DNA from: Rossellomorea aquimaris
GTDB taxonomy: Bacteria > Bacillota > Bacilli > Bacillales > Bacillaceae_B
NCBI RefSeq assembly: GCF_020172085.1
Contig: NZ_JAIVAT010000003.1
Location: 1,240,001 to 1,304,000, forward strand
Reading direction: 5' to 3'
Length of the DNA: 64,000 bases
Position numbers and translations under genes: made by a program. This document shows positions 1 through 8,506 of this stretch, in pieces. The first letter of the stretch is position 1. Each line of letters opens with the position of its first letter. The notes below the pieces were generated by a model. It was given only the letters and a program-made list of their open reading frames with translations. It was not told where the DNA came from and searched no databases.

Positions 1-181
1 TTCCCTCAGCAGAAATCGTCGTTTTATCTGTTAATAATCTGCCCATTTCACCTAAATAACGGAATTGAGCAAACCTTGTGCGTAATGAAAAGTATAATCC
101 TAGTCCGATCAATGCAACGATGAGTATGTAAGACCACATATAATCATTCAGGATACCTACTATACTTGTTAATAAATCCAT
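1..181 (-). CDS. alsT: Alanine/sodium symporter family protein (AlsT-like), N-terminal part only
   Basis: Only the first 60 codons are present; the gene runs off the left edge. The start ATG lies at 179-181, preceded on the minus strand by a G-rich ribosome site (GGGGGGAA). The visible peptide starts MDLLTSIVGILNDYMWSY and continues as a hydrophobic helix, then a stretch with TRFAQFRYLGEMGRLL. This resembles the N-terminus of AGCS-family Na+/alanine (or glutamine) symporters. In Bacillus subtilis alsT follows parC, as here, which supports the name. The substrate cannot be judged from this fragment. Confidence 0.82.
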   Translation of the reverse strand, partial: MDLLTSIVGILNDYMWSYILIVALIGLGLYFSLRTRFAQFRYLGEMGRLLTDKTTISAEG

Positions 182-318
182 TAATGTTCCCCCCAGTTGT
201 TAAAGTTTATGACAAAAATTGTATGAACCTATGTATGTTTACCCATTCTGACACTGTTATAATCTATCAAAAATAAGATCTTCCATCAACTGAAAAATTC
301 ATATTGTTGAAAGAATAT

Positions 319-359
319 TAATTGTTGTACAATATCATTCCGTTATTGTACAACAATTA
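319..359. promoter_or_regulatory. Perfect 16-bp inverted repeat between alsT and parC
   Basis: Arms TAATTGTTGTACAATA (319-334) and TATTGTACAACAATTA (344-359) are exact reverse complements with a 9-base spacer. It lies upstream of alsT and downstream of parC and has no T-run of its own, so it looks more like an operator for alsT than a terminator. The binding protein is unknown; it does not fit the GlnR/TnrA consensus. Confidence 0.5.
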
Positions 360-388
360 CGAATGAATATGCACGATATATTCATTCG
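360..388. repeat. Second perfect inverted repeat (11-bp arms) next to the first
   Basis: Arms CGAATGAATAT (360-370) and ATATTCATTCG (378-388) with a 7-base spacer directly adjoin the 319-359 dyad and precede the parC terminator. Function is unknown; it could be a second operator or part of a compound termination region. Confidence 0.4.
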
Positions 389-404
389 AGGAATGTTGAA
401 ATAG

Positions 405-438
405 AAAAAACGACCAGAAAATATCCTGGTCGTTTTTT
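405..438 (-). terminator. parEC operon terminator
   Basis: Hairpin with arms AAAAAACGACCAG and CTGGTCGTTTTTT immediately downstream of parC. The A/T tracts on both sides make it potentially bidirectional. Confidence 0.85.
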
Positions 439-445
439 TGGAAAG

Positions 446-2884
446 CTATTCTTTTGTATCAGGTACTGGAGACTCTGCCCATGTTTCACATACTGAACCG
501 CTATCCCCTTCATCGATGACGAAGGATCCATTTGAGTAGCGGTCATTTGGCCTAAGGTCTGAGACAATTACCTCTTCTGACTTGCCTTTTGTCGTAATCA
601 GTCCCACTTTGTCCGGGTCTTTTACAACTTCTATGCTGACTACCCGATGGGGATTGGATTTTAATTCCCTCAGCATGATGACTCCGCGTTTGGCACGGGA
701 TGTCTTCTCGAATTCCGCTAACTTCATTTTCTTCACGGCACCCCGTTGGGTAGCTAAGAATATGAAATCCTTTGCCGGTTCTTTCACGATCTTGCCGGAT
801 ACAACAAAATCGTCTTCCTTTAGGTTGATCCCTTTCACGCCTGCTGCCCTTGGGCCCACAATGTTTACATCTTCTTCTGAGAACCAAAGTCCGTAGCTTA
901 AATGTGTGGCGATGAATACATCGTGTGTTCCATCTGTTAAGTGAACATCCACCAGCTCATCTTCACCTTTTAGATTGATTCCCACAAGTGGGCGTGAGTA
1001 TCGTTGTGCTTTGTATTGAGGAAGCTCGGACCGCTTGATCATCCCGTTTTTCGTCACAAAGAGTAAATAATGTGCCGGATCAAACTCCTTGATCGGAATG
1101 GCTTTAAGCACTTGTTCATCCCGGTCGATCGGTACGATGTTCCCCACATGCTGACCAAGATCCTTCCAACGGATATCAGGAAGCTCATGGACCGGACAAT
1201 AGATGTAGTTCCCTTTGTTTGTAAAGACAAGAAGGACATCTGTTGTGTTCATCTCGAATTGTCCAAGCAGCCTGTCTGTTTCTTTCATGGCGAGATCCTG
1301 GCCATTTGAGGCAGAATAAGAACGAAGGCTTGTCCGTTTCATGTATCCATCACGGGTAACGGTTACCATCACATCTTCACTGGCAATCAGAACTTCCAGG
1401 TTAATCTTTATTTCTTCGATTTTATCTTCAATGCGGGTTCGTCTCTCATCAGCGAATTGCTTTTTGATCGCTTTTAATTCTTTCTTGATGACACTGTAAA
1501 GCTTGCTTTCGCTTTCTAAAATCGCCGTCAATTCTGCAATCGTTTTCGCTAATTCTTCACCTTCGGCCTCGAGTGCTGTGATATCCGTATTAGTTAATCG
1601 GTATAGCTGTAAGCTGACGATCGCTTCTGACTGGGCTTCGGTGAATTGAAATTTCTGAATGAGATTGTCTTTAGCATCGCGCTTATCTTTTGAAGCACGG
1701 ATAGTAGCAATCACCTGATCTAAAATGGAAAGTGCTTTAATCAAGCCATCAACGATATGCTGTCGATCCTTCGCTTTATTCAAGTCGTGTTTTGTCCTGT
1801 TGGTTACCACTTCTTTTTGGTGCTCGATGTAGGCATCCAATAGTTCCCGGAGCCCCATCAGTTTAGGGCGACGGTTATGTATAGCGACCATATTGAAGTT
1901 GTAGGCGATCTGAAGGTCACTATTTTTGTATAAATAGTTTAACACGCCGTTTGCATCCGCATCCTTCTTTAACTCAATGACGATACGCATTCCATCACGA
2001 TCCGTTTCATCACGGACTTCTGCGATTCCTTCCACTTTTCGATCAACACGGAATTCATCCATTTTTTTGACGAGATTCGCTTTATTAATTTCATAAGGTA
2101 TTTCCGTTATGACAATTTGTTGTTTGCTTCCGCGTATATTTTCAATATCTGCTTTACCCCGCACAACGACTTTCCCTTTTCCGGTTTCATAGGCTTTCTT
2201 TATGCCATCGACCCCTTGGATGATACCCCCGGTTGGAAAGTCGGGTCCTTTTAGTACCGTCATAAGATCATCGACTGTACTATAAGGCTTATCCATACGC
2301 ATGATGGCAGCATCAATGACTTCACCGAGGTGATGTGGTGGAATGTCGGTTGCGTACCCGGCCGATATACCGGTAGAACCGTTGACTAAAAGGTTCGGGA
2401 ACCGAGAGGGTAAGACTGTCGGCTCGCTTGATGTATCATCGAAATTCGGGACAAACTCCACGGTTTTTTTATCAATATCCCTAAGAAGCTCCATTGAAAT
2501 GGCAGAAAGACGTGCCTCAGTATAACGCATGGCAGCAGGAGGGTCACCATCGACGCTACCGTTGTTACCATGCATTTCAACAAGGAAGTTACGTACCTTC
2601 CATGTTTGACTCATCCTAACCATGGCATCATACACGGATGTATCACCATGTGGATGATAGTTACCGATAACATTACCAACGGTTTTAGCCGATTTTCTGA
2701 AGCCTTTCTCCTGGGTGTTTCCATCAACATACATGGCGTAAAGAATGCGTCGTTGTACTGGTTTTAACCCGTCGCGTGCATCCGGTAATGCACGCTCCTG
2801 AATGATGTATTTACTATAACGGCCAAATCGGTCGCCAAGCACCTCTTCCAGAGGTAAATCCTGATATCTTTCTACAGTTGTCAT
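446..2884 (-). CDS. parC: DNA topoisomerase IV subunit A
   Basis: 812 residues, the normal size for Gram-positive ParC (GrlA). With ParE it decatenates replicated chromosomes by ATP-dependent double-strand passage. The catalytic tyrosine is Tyr121 in AAMRYTEARL. The quinolone-determining region reads HPHGDTSVYDAMVRM, so the residue equivalent to Staphylococcus aureus Ser80 is Thr82 and the Glu84 equivalent is Asp86. The breakage-reunion domain is followed by a C-terminal beta-propeller with repeated motifs such as VTRDGYMKR and VTKNGMIKRSEL. It lies 3 bases downstream of parE in one operon, as in B. subtilis. Confidence 0.98.
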   Translation of the reverse strand: MTTVERYQDLPLEEVLGDRFGRYSKYIIQERALPDARDGLKPVQRRILYAMYVDGNTQEKGFRKSAKTVGNVIGNYHPHGDTSVYDAMVRMSQTWKVRNFLVEMHGNNGSVDGDPPAAMRYTEARLSAISMELLRDIDKKTVEFVPNFDDTSSEPTVLPSRFPNLLVNGSTGISAGYATDIPPHHLGEVIDAAIMRMDKPYSTVDDLMTVLKGPDFPTGGIIQGVDGIKKAYETGKGKVVVRGKADIENIRGSKQQIVITEIPYEINKANLVKKMDEFRVDRKVEGIAEVRDETDRDGMRIVIELKKDADANGVLNYLYKNSDLQIAYNFNMVAIHNRRPKLMGLRELLDAYIEHQKEVVTNRTKHDLNKAKDRQHIVDGLIKALSILDQVIATIRASKDKRDAKDNLIQKFQFTEAQSEAIVSLQLYRLTNTDITALEAEGEELAKTIAELTAILESESKLYSVIKKELKAIKKQFADERRTRIEDKIEEIKINLEVLIASEDVMVTVTRDGYMKRTSLRSYSASNGQDLAMKETDRLLGQFEMNTTDVLLVFTNKGNYIYCPVHELPDIRWKDLGQHVGNIVPIDRDEQVLKAIPIKEFDPAHYLLFVTKNGMIKRSELPQYKAQRYSRPLVGINLKGEDELVDVHLTDGTHDVFIATHLSYGLWFSEEDVNIVGPRAAGVKGINLKEDDFVVSGKIVKEPAKDFIFLATQRGAVKKMKLAEFEKTSRAKRGVIMLRELKSNPHRVVSIEVVKDPDKVGLITTKGKSEEVIVSDLRPNDRYSNGSFVIDEGDSGSVCETWAESPVPDTKE

Positions 2885-2887
2885 CTA

Positions 2888-4858
2888 TTACCCCTCCTCT
2901 GGCACCGTAATGTTTTCATTTTCCAGAATGCTTCCGTCTTCTTCTAAACCAAAAGCTACATTACTTTCAATCCATTTACGGCGCGGTTCTACTTTGTCAC
3001 CCATGAGTGTGGTGACACGTCGTTCGGCGCGAGCGGCATCATCAATGCGAACTCGGATCAACGCGCGTGTTTCAGGATCCATCGTCGTTTCCCAAAGCTG
3101 GTCAGCGTTCATTTCCCCAAGACCTTTATAGCGCTGGATCATATAGCCTTTTCCAACTTTGGAGATGGCCCCTTGAAGCTCATCATCCGTCCATGCATAT
3201 TCAAGTTTTTCCTTTTTGCCTGTACCTTTACTTACTTTGTACAGCGGGGGAAGTGCAATATACACTTTTCCTGCTTCTAATAATGGTTTCATATAGCGGT
3301 AGAAGAAGGTCAACAGGAGAACCTGTATGTGAGCTCCGTCTGTATCGGCATCGGTCATAATGACAATCTTGTCATAATTGATGTCGTCAACATTGAATTC
3401 TGGTCCTACACCGCCTCCGATAGCATGAATGATCGTATTGATTTCCTCGTTTTTAAAGATATCCTGCAGCTTTGCCTTTTCCGTGTTGATGACTTTCCCC
3501 CGCAGAGGAAGGATCGCCTGAAATTTACGGTCTCGGCCTTGTTTGGCAGACCCACCTGCTGAATCACCCTCCACTAGATAAAGTTCATTACGTTGTGGAT
3601 TTCTCGATTGTGCTGGTGTTAATTTCCCTGATAGAACGGTTTCTGAACGCTTTCGTTTCTTTCCGTTCCGGGCATCCTCTCTTGCTTTACGGGCCGCCTC
3701 ACGTGCCTGAGCCGCTTTAATGGATTTTTTGATAAGAAGGGAGCTTGTATCCGGATTCTCTTCTAAGAAATAGAGTAGATGCTCCGATACGACAGCATCG
3801 ACAGCGGATCGTGCCTCACTGGTCCCGAGTTTGCCTTTTGTTTGACCCTCGAACTGCAAGAGATGTTCCGGGATCCGGACAGATACGATACTTGCCAATC
3901 CTTCCCGGATATCGGTACCTTCCAAGTTTTTGTCTCGATCTTTCAGTATGCCTGCTTTCCGTGCATACTCATTAAAGACTCGGGTCATGGCTGTCTTTGC
4001 TCCCGCTTCATGGGTGCCTCCGTCTTTCGTCCGTACGTTATTGACAAAGGAAAGTATATTTTCAGAGAACCCGTCATTGAATTGAAAGGCGAATTCCACT
4101 TCGATATCGTGATGATTTCCTTCGAAGAAAGCTACGTTATGAAGCGCATCTTTTTCTTCATTCAGATATTGAACGAATGCCTGAATCCCGCTTTCGAAAT
4201 GAAAGACTTCTTTCAGGTCATGTCGGTCATCGATGATTTCAATTTTTAACCCTTTTAGGAGGAATGCAGATTCCCTTAGGCGTTCACAGAGCGTTTCATA
4301 ATTATATGTAACGGTACTGAAGATACTTGCATCTGGTTTAAAATGGATACAAGTACCGGATTTTTTTGTTTTGCCAATCTTCTCAAGGGTAGTTTCTGGC
4401 TTACCCCCATTAGAGAAACGCTGCTCATATTTGATACCGTCCCGTTCAATCGTAACGACAAGCCATTCAGACAAGGCGTTTACAACCGAGGCTCCGACAC
4501 CATGGAGGCCTCCACTTGTCTTATATCCCCCTTGACCGAATTTCCCCCCTGCATGAAGAACGGTCAAGATGACTTCAGGAGTCGGCTTGCCAAGCTTATG
4601 CATACCGGTCGGCATTCCCCGCCCTTTATCTTGGACTGAGATGCTATTATCTTTATGTATCGTAACAATAATCTCATTCCCGAAGCCTGCTAATGCTTCA
4701 TCGACTGAGTTATCGACAATTTCGTATACTAAGTGATGCAATCCTCTTGAATCGGTAGAGCCTATATACATCCCGGGTCTCTTACGAACGGCTTCTAAGC
4801 CTTCTAATACTTGAATGGCATCATCATTGTAATCCATGGTCTTATTCTGGTTGGCCAC
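2888..4858 (-). CDS. parE: DNA topoisomerase IV subunit B
   Basis: ATPase subunit of topoisomerase IV. A GHKL ATP-binding domain opens the protein (QVLEGLEAVRKRPGMYIGS, then YEIVDNSVDEAL with the catalytic Glu and Mg-binding Asn). The TOPRIM motifs are ELYLVEGDSAGGSAKQ and IVIMTDADTDGAHI, followed by the PLRGKVINTEK block. I place the start at GTG 4856-4858, giving 656 residues. The ribosome site AAAGGGG lies 7 bases upstream of it, whereas the ATG two codons earlier nearly touches that site. A LexA-type box and extended -10 lie upstream, matching the known SOS control of parEC in B. subtilis. Confidence 0.97.
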   Translation of the reverse strand: MANQNKTMDYNDDAIQVLEGLEAVRKRPGMYIGSTDSRGLHHLVYEIVDNSVDEALAGFGNEIIVTIHKDNSISVQDKGRGMPTGMHKLGKPTPEVILTVLHAGGKFGQGGYKTSGGLHGVGASVVNALSEWLVVTIERDGIKYEQRFSNGGKPETTLEKIGKTKKSGTCIHFKPDASIFSTVTYNYETLCERLRESAFLLKGLKIEIIDDRHDLKEVFHFESGIQAFVQYLNEEKDALHNVAFFEGNHHDIEVEFAFQFNDGFSENILSFVNNVRTKDGGTHEAGAKTAMTRVFNEYARKAGILKDRDKNLEGTDIREGLASIVSVRIPEHLLQFEGQTKGKLGTSEARSAVDAVVSEHLLYFLEENPDTSSLLIKKSIKAAQAREAARKAREDARNGKKRKRSETVLSGKLTPAQSRNPQRNELYLVEGDSAGGSAKQGRDRKFQAILPLRGKVINTEKAKLQDIFKNEEINTIIHAIGGGVGPEFNVDDINYDKIVIMTDADTDGAHIQVLLLTFFYRYMKPLLEAGKVYIALPPLYKVSKGTGKKEKLEYAWTDDELQGAISKVGKGYMIQRYKGLGEMNADQLWETTMDPETRALIRVRIDDAARAERRVTTLMGDKVEPRRKWIESNVAFGLEEDGSILENENITVPEEG

Positions 4859-4935
4859 GAACATTCCCCTTTCAAAACTTCTCTAACCTATTGAATGTTA
4901 GTTCTTGTAAGCTATTATTGGTTATGTATCTATTA

Positions 4936-4964
4936 ACTATAACACAAGAACGTTTGTTCGTTTA
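4936..4964 (-). promoter_or_regulatory. parEC promoter with LexA (DinR) box
   Basis: The minus strand shows an extended -10, TGTTATAGT (hexamer 4936-4941). A perfect GAAC-N4-GTTC dyad (4948-4959) lies in the spacer just upstream; this is the core of the Bacillus LexA box CGAACRNRYGTTYG. A site between -10 and -35 would block RNA polymerase. The -35 (TAAACG) is weak. Confidence 0.7.
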
Positions 4965-5098
4965 CCTATATTCTTTATTTCCTGAGGTAAACCACTATTG
5001 CTTATTGTAGCGTTTTATTTGATTTTCGCAAATGATATTTCCGTGAACGGATCGAATGAACCTTTGTTTTGCCCGGTTTATGCCCGTTGCTTTTCCGA

Positions 5099-5128
5099 TA
5101 AAAAAACAAGCGGTAAGAGCCGCTTGTT
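5099..5128 (-). terminator. Terminator after yneT
   Basis: Arms AACAAGCGG (5105-5113) and CCGCTTGTT (5120-5128), followed on the minus strand by a run of T (AAAAAA on the plus strand). Confidence 0.8.
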
Positions 5129-5139
5129 ACGAGTGAGAT

Positions 5140-5547
5140 TTATTTGGTTAAAGCATGTTCAACCTTAATACAGCGATCCATTATGACTGTATACCCACGT
5201 TCTTTTAAAAAGCGATAAGCGTCTTCATTCACTACACCCAGCTGAGCCCAAAATACGTTTGAATCGATTTGATCGAATTCTTCCGCTATTTGTGGAAGGA
5301 ATTCCGATCGGCGGAATACATTGACAATATCTATAGGTCCATCAATCTCTAGGAGTGATGATACTGCTTTTATTCCAAGTACCGAGTCAATTTTAGGATT
5401 TACAGGAATGATCTCATAACCCTGATCCTGCATTGCTTTAGATACCATATAAGACGTTCGTTCAGGGTTATCACTTAAACCAATCACTGCTATCCGTTTT
5501 GAAGCTTTGAGAATATTTCCAATTTCTGTTCTTGATGGATTTTCCAT
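5140..5547 (-). CDS. yneT: CoA-binding domain protein YneT
   Basis: 135 residues, a single Rossmann-like CoA-binding domain like that of succinyl-CoA synthetase alpha but standing alone. The nucleotide-binding stretch is RIAVIGLSDNPERTSYMVSK near the N-terminus, followed by YEIIPVNPKI and the late VFWAQLGVVNEDA segment. The biochemical role of YneT is not established. Position next to parE matches B. subtilis, but it ends in its own terminator and has its own upstream region here. Confidence 0.9.
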   Translation of the reverse strand: MENPSRTEIGNILKASKRIAVIGLSDNPERTSYMVSKAMQDQGYEIIPVNPKIDSVLGIKAVSSLLEIDGPIDIVNVFRRSEFLPQIAEEFDQIDSNVFWAQLGVVNEDAYRFLKERGYTVIMDRCIKVEHALTK

Positions 5548-5678
5548 AGGGTGATTATCACTCCTTCGTTGATAGCAGCCACAACATTGTGACCTGCTTC
5601 ATAAGTCCTATTCTTCTTTTATATCATATTTCCCTCTAATTTTTCAAAATTTTATAAAATTATCTAGATGAAAAGGAA

Positions 5679-5729
5679 GTGTCAGGGTGGGACTAAAGGG
5701 GTTATTTCCCTTCATTCCACTCCTGACAC
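5679..5729 (-). terminator. Long imperfect hairpin after the osmoprotectant operon
   Basis: GTGTCAGG at 5679-5686 pairs with CCTGACAC at 5722-5729, with further pairing inside (GTGGGA/TTCCAC and AAGGGG/CCCTTC). On the minus strand it follows the binding-protein gene and leads into a short T-rich stretch, so it is a likely operon terminator. Confidence 0.6.
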
Positions 5730-5748
5730 ATCTATGGTCAATCCTATC

Positions 5749-6648
5749 CTATTTTTCAATTAGTCCTTTTGAAATGAGGAAGTCTCGCGCTACGTCCTTA
5801 GGATCTTCTTTATCCATATCCACTTTCGCATTCAACTCGCTCATTTCTTTCTCCGAAATCTTCCCTGCCAGTTCATTCAACACTTTCTCTACTTCAGGGT
5901 GTTCTTTCAACACTTCTTGACGAATGATTGGTGCAGCATCATATGGAGGAAAGAATCCTTTATCGTCCTTTGTCGTTTTTAATTTGTACCGTTGGATCCG
6001 CCCATCGGTCGTAAAGGCAGGAATGATGTCAACATCTCCATTTTTGACCGCTTCATACATAATATTCGGGTCAAAACTTTCCTTTTCTTTGAATTGGAAC
6101 CCATACGCTTCAGAGAATGCATCGTATCCGTCCCCTTCACGTTCATAGAACTGGTGAGGTGCACCGAAGCTCAAATCTTTTGAAAGAGGGACAATGTCTG
6201 AGAATGTTTTGGCATCAAAGTCCTGATCAGCTGTGTATGCAAGGGTATACGTATTCTCAAAGCCTAATGGCTTTAACCAGGTCACATTGAACTTTTTTTC
6301 GTACCCTTTACGGACCTGTGTAAGGATTTCATCCGCTGATGCGCCTTTCTTTGCCTGTTCTTTCAGTACCGCTTCTAAGCCGGTGCCGGTATACTCCACG
6401 TACACATCGATGTCGCCTTTTTCAAGGGCGGGTGTAAGGATCGAAACTTCTCCGAGTCCTTCCTCCACTTTTACATCAAGGTCGGTTTTTTCTTTGAGAA
6501 GTTCAGCCATCATTTGTGTTAGGATGAATTGCTCTGTCCACATCTTACCTGAAACAGTGATGGTATCTTTTCCCCCTCCATTTCCGCAACCTGCAATCAC
6601 TACTGATAATATGGTGATGAATATGAATCCTTGTAATTTCTTCTTCAT
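5749..6648 (-). CDS. Osmoprotectant ABC transporter, substrate-binding lipoprotein (OpuCC-like)
   Basis: 299 residues. The N-terminus is a lipoprotein signal ending in a lipobox (VVIAGCGNGG), so the mature protein should be anchored outside the membrane by Cys20. The rest is an OpuAC/OpuCC-type binding domain (KMWTEQFILTQMMAELL, YVEYTGTGLEAVL, KPLGFENTYTLAY). The family binds glycine betaine, choline or carnitine. It is the last gene of a three-gene operon (ATPase, permease, binding protein). A strong AAAGGAG site precedes the ATG. Confidence 0.9.
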   Translation of the reverse strand: MKKKLQGFIFITILSVVIAGCGNGGGKDTITVSGKMWTEQFILTQMMAELLKEKTDLDVKVEEGLGEVSILTPALEKGDIDVYVEYTGTGLEAVLKEQAKKGASADEILTQVRKGYEKKFNVTWLKPLGFENTYTLAYTADQDFDAKTFSDIVPLSKDLSFGAPHQFYEREGDGYDAFSEAYGFQFKEKESFDPNIMYEAVKNGDVDIIPAFTTDGRIQRYKLKTTKDDKGFFPPYDAAPIIRQEVLKEHPEVEKVLNELAGKISEKEMSELNAKVDMDKEDPKDVARDFLISKGLIEK

Positions 6649-6671
6649 TCGTACTCTCCTTTGGATATGGA

Positions 6672-7328
6672 TTATTTTCTTGCTTTTAAGCCTTTAGGTG
6701 TGGTCATTCTTTCAAGAAGCTTTAATACAAAATCAAAACTCAACGCAAGTAAGGCCGCGGGAATGGCTCCTGCGAGGACTAGTGCATTATTCCACGTGGA
6801 AAGTCCTCTATAAATAAGGTCCCCAAGTCCACCTGCCCCTACGAATGTCGCAAGTGTGGCAACGCCTACAGTAAGGACGGTAGCGGTCCTGATCCCAGCC
6901 ATGATAAACGGAAGGGCAAGCGGGAGCTCCACCTTGAATAACAGCTGTGAGTTGGTCATCCCCATGCCCCTTCCTGCCTCAATGACCCCTTCATCCACTC
7001 CGATGATGCCTGTATAGGTGTTCCTGAGGATCGGCAGAAGAGCATACACAGTCAGTGCGATGATGGCTGTAACACTTCCTGTGCTGAAAATAGGAATGAG
7101 GAATCCGAACAGGGCCAAACTTGGTATCGTTTGAAAAACAGCAGTGATTCCGATGAAAAATTCTGCCGTCTGTTTTTTACGTGAAATATAAATACCGAGT
7201 GGCAGAGATATCGCAATGGCGATGAAAATCGATACAAAGGATAAAAATAGATGTTCCAATAACCCCGTTAAAATCGCATCGGAGCGGTTTGTGATGGTAT
7301 GGATGAAAAGGATTGAGAATGCATTCAT
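6672..7328 (-). CDS. Osmoprotectant ABC transporter permease (OpuCB/OpuCD-like)
   Basis: 218 residues with about five to six hydrophobic segments. The binding-protein-dependent permease signature appears as GMGMTNSQLLFKVELPLALPF, and the C-terminal GAGGLGDLIYRGLS is typical of the OpuCB/ProW subgroup. Its ATG overlaps the ATPase stop by four bases (ATGA), indicating translational coupling. Only one permease gene is present, so the channel is probably a homodimer, unlike B. subtilis OpuC, which uses OpuCB plus OpuCD. Confidence 0.92.
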   Translation of the reverse strand: MNAFSILFIHTITNRSDAILTGLLEHLFLSFVSIFIAIAISLPLGIYISRKKQTAEFFIGITAVFQTIPSLALFGFLIPIFSTGSVTAIIALTVYALLPILRNTYTGIIGVDEGVIEAGRGMGMTNSQLLFKVELPLALPFIMAGIRTATVLTVGVATLATFVGAGGLGDLIYRGLSTWNNALVLAGAIPAALLALSFDFVLKLLERMTTPKGLKARK

Positions 7329-8308
7329 AGTGTGTTCTCCTCCCTATACCCTTCTGAGGCTACTGTACGAAGGATGTCACTGGATGAGATAATCCCGATT
7401 TTCCTGTCGTCTTTCATTACCATCAGATAAGGCTTTCCAGTTGTCAGAAGTAAACTTGCTGCTTCTTTGATAGATGAATCAAACGGTATCAATGAATATT
7501 CCTCTTCTTCAAGCATCATGTGAAACCCATCCCCATCGTCCCTCATAATGTTCATTACTTGCTTATGGGTCTGATGGTCCTTCAGTCGGTTTTCGCCAAT
7601 GAATGCCCTAACGAATTCATTGGCAGGATCCATCAATAGTTCTCTGGGTGTTGCCATCTGTTCGATTTCACCGTCCCGCATGACAGCAATCTCATCCGCT
7701 ATCTTTAACGCTTCATCAATATCGTGAGTGACAAACACAATCGTTTTATGTATGGTATTTTGGATGCTTTTCAGTTCATCCTGCAGCTGCTCCCTGCTAA
7801 TCGGGTCCAGGGCGCTGAATGGTTCATCCATCAAGATGATCGGTGGTTCCGCTGCAAGGGCGCGTATGACGCCAACACGCTGCTGCTGTCCGCCGCTCAG
7901 TTCAAGGGGGTACCTTTTCTTATATATGTCTGGTTCCAAACCAACAAGATTAAGCAGCTCGTCCACACGACCTTCATACTCTTCCTTTTTCCACCCTTTT
8001 AGACGGGGTATGAGACTGATGTTTTCTTCAATCGTCATATGTGGGAGAAGTCCGATGCGCTGTATCACATAACCTATGTTTCTTCTGAGTTCCACTTCAT
8101 CCGTATCTGAAATGTCTTTCCCGTCAATAAGAATCTTTCCCCCTGAAGGAGCAATAAGTTTATTGATCATCTTCATTGTCGTCGTTTTACCGCATCCGCT
8201 CGGACCAATCAAGGCAACTAGCTTTCCTTTGGGAATCGTTAAGTTGATTCCCTTAATGGCTTTCGTACCATCTTCGTAGACCTTTGTGACATTTTGAAAT
8301 TCAATCAT
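7325..8308 (-). CDS. Osmoprotectant ABC transporter ATP-binding protein (OpuCA-like)
   Basis: 327 residues. Walker A is GPSGCGKTTT near residue 36, the ABC signature is LSGGQQQRVG, Walker B is IILMDEPFSAL and the switch histidine is in VFVTHDIDEAL. After the ABC domain comes a C-terminal CBS-type region (IGIISSSDILRTVASEGY), which in OpuCA proteins has been linked to sensing ionic strength or c-di-AMP. First gene of the operon. Confidence 0.93.
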   Translation of the reverse strand: MIEFQNVTKVYEDGTKAIKGINLTIPKGKLVALIGPSGCGKTTTMKMINKLIAPSGGKILIDGKDISDTDEVELRRNIGYVIQRIGLLPHMTIEENISLIPRLKGWKKEEYEGRVDELLNLVGLEPDIYKKRYPLELSGGQQQRVGVIRALAAEPPIILMDEPFSALDPISREQLQDELKSIQNTIHKTIVFVTHDIDEALKIADEIAVMRDGEIEQMATPRELLMDPANEFVRAFIGENRLKDHQTHKQVMNIMRDDGDGFHMMLEEEEYSLIPFDSSIKEAASLLLTTGKPYLMVMKDDRKIGIISSSDILRTVASEGYREENTL

Positions 8309-8480
8309 TTTTCCACCTGCTTTATGAACTGAGAAATTTTCCTAAACATAGAAGGGATACCCTCATTATACAAAAGGTAAACATGTTGTAAATGAATCTG
8401 CATTTGTATGATATAGTCTGTGATGAATGTGAAGTAGGCATACAGCATACGAATAAAAGATTTCTTTAACTGCAGAAAAA

Positions 8481-8506
8481 AACCAGCAAAGCATTCTTTG
8501 CTGGTT
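8481..8506 (-). terminator. Terminator overlapping the permease stop codon
   Basis: Arms AACCAGCAAAG and TTTGCTGGTT around a CATTC loop. The TAA of the upstream gene (8505-8507) lies in the stem, followed on the minus strand by a T-run. Confidence 0.8.

Noticed and set aside
3779..4249. 156-codon open frame antisense to parE
   Set aside because: Shadow of parE; no family features.
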